Source of the DNA: Streptococcus sp. 29896
GTDB lineage: Bacteria > Bacillota > Bacilli > Lactobacillales > Streptococcaceae
Reading direction: 5' to 3'
DNA length: 64,000 nt
Assembly (NCBI RefSeq): GCF_032594915.1
Contig: NZ_CP118733.1
Coordinates: 1,364,001 to 1,428,000, forward strand
Shown here in pieces: positions 60,072 to 64,000 of this stretch (position 1 is its first letter; every line of letters begins with the position of its first letter). Position numbers and translations under genes: made by a program. Under the pieces are notes generated by a model. The model made no database searches, was not told the origin of the DNA, and saw only the letters and a program-made list of their open reading frames with translations.

Positions 60072-60830
60072 TTATTTTTTAGAAACTTGATAAAGAACGT
60101 CCTTAAGTTGTCCGATTGTCTTCTTCAGGACAGCTCGATCGCTATCATAGACAGCTTCCAATGGATAGACAACAGTACCAACCACAACGGAATCATCGTA
60201 TCCGCCAGTATTTTCCAAACGGTAGAAAGTGATTCGCCCCATTTTCTTATCGGCTAGAATCTGACGCCCAACCTTCCATTCCTGTCCTTGAATAGTTACA
60301 GTGCCAGTCTCTGTAAAGGTATGGTTGGTTTCCATCATGCGAGCAGCCCACTGGTCGTCTGTCATAATCGTTCCACCATCTAAAGGAGAAGCCTGGAAGG
60401 CATTCAGGGTATAAAGCTGGATGATAAATTGGTTTTGACCCTCCTTGACATCATAGACGGCTGCCAAAGTTTCATCTTCTTCCGTATTTTCCTGACTGAT
60501 GGTCCAGCTTGCAGGTACATCATAGTAACGGTAATGGTAGATAATCTCACCATTTTCATCTTTTTCTGCCACCCAGTTATTGGCTGAAAGAAGCTTATGC
60601 CCTTTTTGAGTCTCATCTGCAGGGGGATTATCATTGATCACTTGGTATTCCGCATTGGCAAGGACATCAAAAGTTTCATTAGTCGTGTCTTTCTTTTCTT
60701 CCAAAATTGGCAAAGTAGTGGATAGGGCTTCGCTGCTTGAACTAGTTGTCGCATCTGTTGCTTGGTCCGTTGACCCACATGCAGCCAAGAGGAGACTAGT
60801 CAAGCCTAGGGCTAAAATCGTTTTTTTCAT
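60072..60830 (-). CDS. Secreted lipoprotein of unknown function
   Basis: 252 aa. A lipobox LLAAC about 18 residues in marks lipid attachment, followed by a Ser/Thr-rich linker and a mixed alpha/beta domain. AAAGGAG precedes the ATG (60830); an in-frame codon eight positions upstream is less likely. No enzyme signature recognised. It starts 34 nt after polA and may be expressed with it. Confidence 0.8.
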   Translation of the reverse strand: MKKTILALGLTSLLLAACGSTDQATDATTSSSSEALSTTLPILEEKKDTTNETFDVLANAEYQVINDNPPADETQKGHKLLSANNWVAEKDENGEIIYHYRYYDVPASWTISQENTEEDETLAAVYDVKEGQNQFIIQLYTLNAFQASPLDGGTIMTDDQWAARMMETNHTFTETGTVTIQGQEWKVGRQILADKKMGRITFYRLENTGGYDDSVVVGTVVYPLEAVYDSDRAVLKKTIGQLKDVLYQVSKK

Positions 60831-60864
60831 GGAACTCCTTTCCTTTTCTTCCATTGTTCAGTGA

Positions 60865-63501
60865 CTATTTTGCTTCATACCAGGTTTGGCCATCATTTTC
60901 ATCGGCAATCAATGGGACTGACAAGGCGATGGCTGATTCCATGGTTTCTTTAACGAGGGCTTTTACTGTTTCCAATTCTGCTTTCGGCACTTCCAAGACA
61001 ATTTCGTCATGGACTTGCAGGAGCAAGCGAGCTGTCAAACCTGCTTCTTCAATGGCCTTGTCCAAGTTGATCATGGCTACCTTGAGGATATCAGCAGCGG
61101 ATCCTTGGATAGGAGAGTTGATGGCTGTTCGCTCGGCAAAGTTTCGGACGTTGAAATTGCGTGAGTTAATATCTGGTAATTCTCGACGGCGCTTGTAGAT
61201 GGTTTCTACAAAGCCCTTATCTCGTGCCTCACGGACGATGGTTTCCATATAGTTCTTGATACCTGGGAAACGTTCAAAATAGGTATCAATATAGTCCTTG
61301 GCTTCCTTACGGGTAATGCCCAAGTTATTGGACAAGCCAAAGTCTGAGATACCGTAAACCACTCCAAAGTTTACTGCCTTGGCATTGCGGCGGTCATTTG
61401 CTGTCACATCTTCTGCTTTTTCAATGCCGAAGACCCGCATGGCTGTAGAGGTATGGATATCATCGCCTCGTTTGAAGGCTTCAATCAGGTGCTCATCTTG
61501 AGAAATATTCGCCAAGACGCGCAATTCAATCTGTGAGTAATCCGAAGCCAGAAGAACACTGTCATCAAGCGAAGGTACAAAAGCCTTACGAATCAAGCGG
61601 CCTTGCTCCAATCGGACAGGGATATTTTGCAGGTTAGGGTCCGTCGAAGACAGACGACCTGTCTGAGTCAAATCCTGTACATAACGAGTATGGATCTTGC
61701 CGTCTTCTAAAATCGCATCCTGCAAGCCGATGACATAGGTTGACTGAAGCTTGGTAATCTGACGGTAGTCCAAAATCTTGGAAACGACTGGAGCGATTGG
61801 GGCCAAGCGTTCTAGAACATCCACTGCAGTTGAGTAGCCTGTCTTGGTTTTCTTGGTGTATTCCAAAGGCAAGCCCATGTCTTCAAAGAGAATCGTTCCC
61901 AGTTGTTTTGGTGAATTGATATTAAACTCCTGACCTGCTAACTCATAGATTTCCTTGGTTAGCTGTTCAATCAAGACTTCATTTTCATCCTGCATGGTCT
62001 GCAAGGTTTCTTTTTGAACCTTGATTCCTGTAATTTCCATCTTTGCTAGGACATTTGCCAGAGGCAATTCCATGTCAAAAAGAAGGGAAACTTGCTGGTT
62101 TTCTTCCAGTTTTTCCAGCATGACTGCTTCTGTTTCGATAAGAACCTGTAGCTTGTTGGCAAGATGAGGGAAGTATTCTGCTCGTTCTGGGAGGGCTAAT
62201 TTTGCTCCCTTACCATAAACAACTTCGTCGGGCACTAAACGAGTTTGACCATAGAGGTTGGCAATAGTGGTGATGGCATTGTCTTCGACTGTTGACAGGA
62301 GGTACTTTGCCAGACGGCTATCAAAGCTAGCCAACGGCAAGTCCAAGCCGTGACGGGCTAGGAGGACTTTTCCACGCTTGAAGTCATAGGTTTTGATGGT
62401 CTGGTTTTCAAGGAAATCACGCAAGATTGGACTGTCCAGCAGCTCTGGTCCTCCGACATAAATCTGCTCCTTATCTCCCCAGGCCAGTCCCACCAAGTCT
62501 TCTCGATGGTAGTTTTCACCTAAGATTTCAAAATAGAAAAATTGGTCTGCCTGCAGCATGTCCTCAGTCAATTCGGTGACTGTTTGAAACTCGACTGCAG
62601 GAAGTTCTTCCTCAGCACTAGTTCCCAACTGAGCCCGCAACTGCTTGAAGCCCATGTCGTCGTAGAATTGACCGAGTTCTTCTACCTTGGGACCTTCATA
62701 GATCAGGTCATCCAGTCCGATTTCAATAGGAGCATTGGTATCAATGGTGGCAAGGGTCCGAGATAGAAATGCCTGCTCCTTATCAGCAATCAGGTTTTCT
62801 TTCATCTTCGACGCTTTCATGCTGTCGATGTTTTCGTAAATGCCGTCTAGTGACCCGTGTTCAATCAGGAGTTTGAGACCTGTCTTCTCACCAATCTTGG
62901 TCACGCCAGGGATGTTATCGGACTTATCGCCCATGAGGGCCTTGAGGTCGATAAACTGAGCAGGAGTGATACCCATTTTTTCCATGAGGTAGGCTGGTGT
63001 AAATTCTTCGAATTCGGCTACGCCTTTCTTGGAAATCTCGACAACGGTATTTTCGTCTGTCAGCTGGATCAAGTCCTTGTCACCGCTGACAATGGTCACA
63101 TCGAAAGGAATGTCTGTCCGCTCTACCATTTTGTCCAAGGTACCGATAATATCGTCTGCCTCGTACTGAGCTAGCTCATAGTACTTGACCCCCATAGCAT
63201 CCAGCATCTGACGGATAAAAGGAAACTGTTCGCGGAACTCGTCAGGTGTCTTGGCACGCCCTGCCTTGTAATCGGCGTACATCTCAGTACGGAAGGTGGT
63301 CTTGCCGGCGTCAAAGGCCACCAGGATGTGAGTCGGCTCAATCCGCTTCATCATGTGGTCCAGCATGAGGTTGAAGCCGTAAATGGCGTTGGTATGCAGA
63401 CCGTTGGCATTCTTGAAGCGGTCAATTTGGTTATAAAGTGCAAAGAAGGCACGGAAGGCTACCGAAGAGCCATCGATAAGTAGTAATTTATTTTTTCTCA
63501 T
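60865..63501 (-). CDS. polA: DNA polymerase I
   Basis: 878 aa. The N-terminal 5'-3' exonuclease (LLLIDGSSVAFRAFFAL, KGDKSDN-like GDKSDNIPGV) removes RNA primers; the C-terminal polymerase has motif A DYSQIELRVLA, motif B RRNAKAVNFGVVYG and motif C QVHDEIVLE. The middle 3'-5' exonuclease-like domain lacks the D-x-E of motif I (it reads FYFEIL), so proofreading is probably absent, as known for several streptococcal enzymes. Confidence 0.95.
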   Translation of the reverse strand: MRKNKLLLIDGSSVAFRAFFALYNQIDRFKNANGLHTNAIYGFNLMLDHMMKRIEPTHILVAFDAGKTTFRTEMYADYKAGRAKTPDEFREQFPFIRQMLDAMGVKYYELAQYEADDIIGTLDKMVERTDIPFDVTIVSGDKDLIQLTDENTVVEISKKGVAEFEEFTPAYLMEKMGITPAQFIDLKALMGDKSDNIPGVTKIGEKTGLKLLIEHGSLDGIYENIDSMKASKMKENLIADKEQAFLSRTLATIDTNAPIEIGLDDLIYEGPKVEELGQFYDDMGFKQLRAQLGTSAEEELPAVEFQTVTELTEDMLQADQFFYFEILGENYHREDLVGLAWGDKEQIYVGGPELLDSPILRDFLENQTIKTYDFKRGKVLLARHGLDLPLASFDSRLAKYLLSTVEDNAITTIANLYGQTRLVPDEVVYGKGAKLALPERAEYFPHLANKLQVLIETEAVMLEKLEENQQVSLLFDMELPLANVLAKMEITGIKVQKETLQTMQDENEVLIEQLTKEIYELAGQEFNINSPKQLGTILFEDMGLPLEYTKKTKTGYSTAVDVLERLAPIAPVVSKILDYRQITKLQSTYVIGLQDAILEDGKIHTRYVQDLTQTGRLSSTDPNLQNIPVRLEQGRLIRKAFVPSLDDSVLLASDYSQIELRVLANISQDEHLIEAFKRGDDIHTSTAMRVFGIEKAEDVTANDRRNAKAVNFGVVYGISDFGLSNNLGITRKEAKDYIDTYFERFPGIKNYMETIVREARDKGFVETIYKRRRELPDINSRNFNVRNFAERTAINSPIQGSAADILKVAMINLDKAIEEAGLTARLLLQVHDEIVLEVPKAELETVKALVKETMESAIALSVPLIADENDGQTWYEAK

Positions 63502-63591
63502 AGGTCTATTATAGCATGGATGGGTATAATCCAGCTGGCTTTGAATTGAAAATCACAAAAAAGCTTGCGCATTTGCATGGGTTTGTCTATG

Positions 63592-63617
63592 ACAAAAACA
63601 TCTCCTTGCGGAGATGC
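63592..63617 (-). terminator. Terminator at the end of the right-edge gene
   Basis: CATCTCC / GGAGATG with a 4-base loop and TTTTT on the minus strand, between polA and the edge gene. Confidence 0.75.
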
Positions 63618-63623
63618 TCTTGC

Positions 63624-64000
63624 CTATTCAAAAATAGAGGTTCTGAAATCATTAGTCTGCCGTAGCAAGGCATTGTAAACACGTTCTTTGAGCAGGTTGA
63701 CCCAGCTATGTTTTGGATCTGCTTCTACTTTTTCACGGTTTGCATAGTCATAATCTACTGCAGCATTCATCAGACTTTCTAGTTGTTCAAAGGTTTGAAT
63801 GTGAACTCTTTCAGATGAATAACGGTCTCCCAACCTGTATTCGATCGTGATGTCGATGAGTTTATCTTTCTGATCGATTCGGCGTTGGTACATAGCTTTC
63901 TTGAAGGAAGCCCAGTCTTGGTAGCCGTCCTTTTCAAAAACATGGTCAAAGACAATCTTATCCGTTATCAAACCAACTTCTCTTCCATACCAAGAATCAA
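63624..64000 (-). CDS. Hypothetical protein, N-terminus beyond window edge
   Basis: At least 125 codons, open to the right edge; the reading SWYGREVGLITDKIVFDHVF continues smoothly across the first available start codon (TTG at 63971), so the real start is probably outside. No signal or membrane segment in the visible part; it is mixed charged and aromatic. I do not recognise the family. Confidence 0.65.
   Translation of the reverse strand, partial: DSWYGREVGLITDKIVFDHVFEKDGYQDWASFKKAMYQRRIDQKDKLIDITIEYRLGDRYSSERVHIQTFEQLESLMNAAVDYDYANREKVEADPKHSWVNLLKERVYNALLRQTNDFRTSIFE

Overview
The window reads as chromosomal DNA of a low-GC Firmicute of the genus Streptococcus, most likely Streptococcus suis or a close relative. 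The evidence is the WalRK-VicX locus (here vicR-vicK-vicX), PBP2B next to recR and ddl, a CpoA-type glycolipid pathway, a ccpA/pepQ divergent pair, YSIRK-type and accessory-Sec-type surface-protein signals with LPXTG anchors, and a large intergenic repeat present twice. Species identity is inferred, not proven. Most genes lie on the minus strand.

Layout: (1) 1-5.3 kb: a giant InlB-repeat/MucBP-like/YDG-like surface protein, cut by the left edge, behind a small coiled-coil protein and its own type I signal peptidase. (2) 5.5-8.3 kb: a reduced glycosaminoglycan-use locus (regR, ugl, one PTS EIIA) that lacks the EIIB/C/D and lyase genes expected there. (3) 8.6-23.5 kb: housekeeping: PH-domain protein, ABC exporter, prfC, murF, an OsmC/MacB-type exporter operon, ddl, recR, pbp2B, vicX-vicK-vicR. 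(4) 23.5-26.7 kb: a plus-strand glutamine/polar amino acid ABC operon behind a consensus GlnR operator. (5) 26.7-32.2 kb: thrS, a split MazG-like gene behind a T-box leader, a small membrane protein, and the two glycolipid glycosyltransferases. (6) 32.3-55.2 kb: a surface-protein region with two paralogous serine-rich-repeat adhesins and one multi-repeat MucBP-type adhesin. Between the first two sit a two-component system, a gene-free stretch that appears to encode a structured small RNA, ccpA and pepQ. (7) 55.8-64 kb: tgt, a DUF975 membrane protein, a collapsed FMN-binding/flavin-reductase pseudogene, a CoA-binding protein, two small envelope proteins, polA, and a gene cut by the right edge.

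How the parts may work together: the two serine-rich adhesins carry KxYKxGKxW-like signals, so they should need SecA2/SecY2 and glycosyltransferases that are not in this window. The two-component system lies directly upstream of, and in the same direction as, the larger one and is a candidate regulator. The least explained element is the plus-strand RNA between the response-regulator gene and ccpA: an extended -10, a closing helix linking its two ends, internal helices and an intrinsic terminator, with no protein gene to serve. Genome plasticity is visible in a 48-bp hairpin insertion that stops the MazG-like gene, a deletion fusion in the flavin reductase, the missing PTS genes, and a repeat of about 290 bp present in inverted orientation at 14.2 and 59.1 kb.
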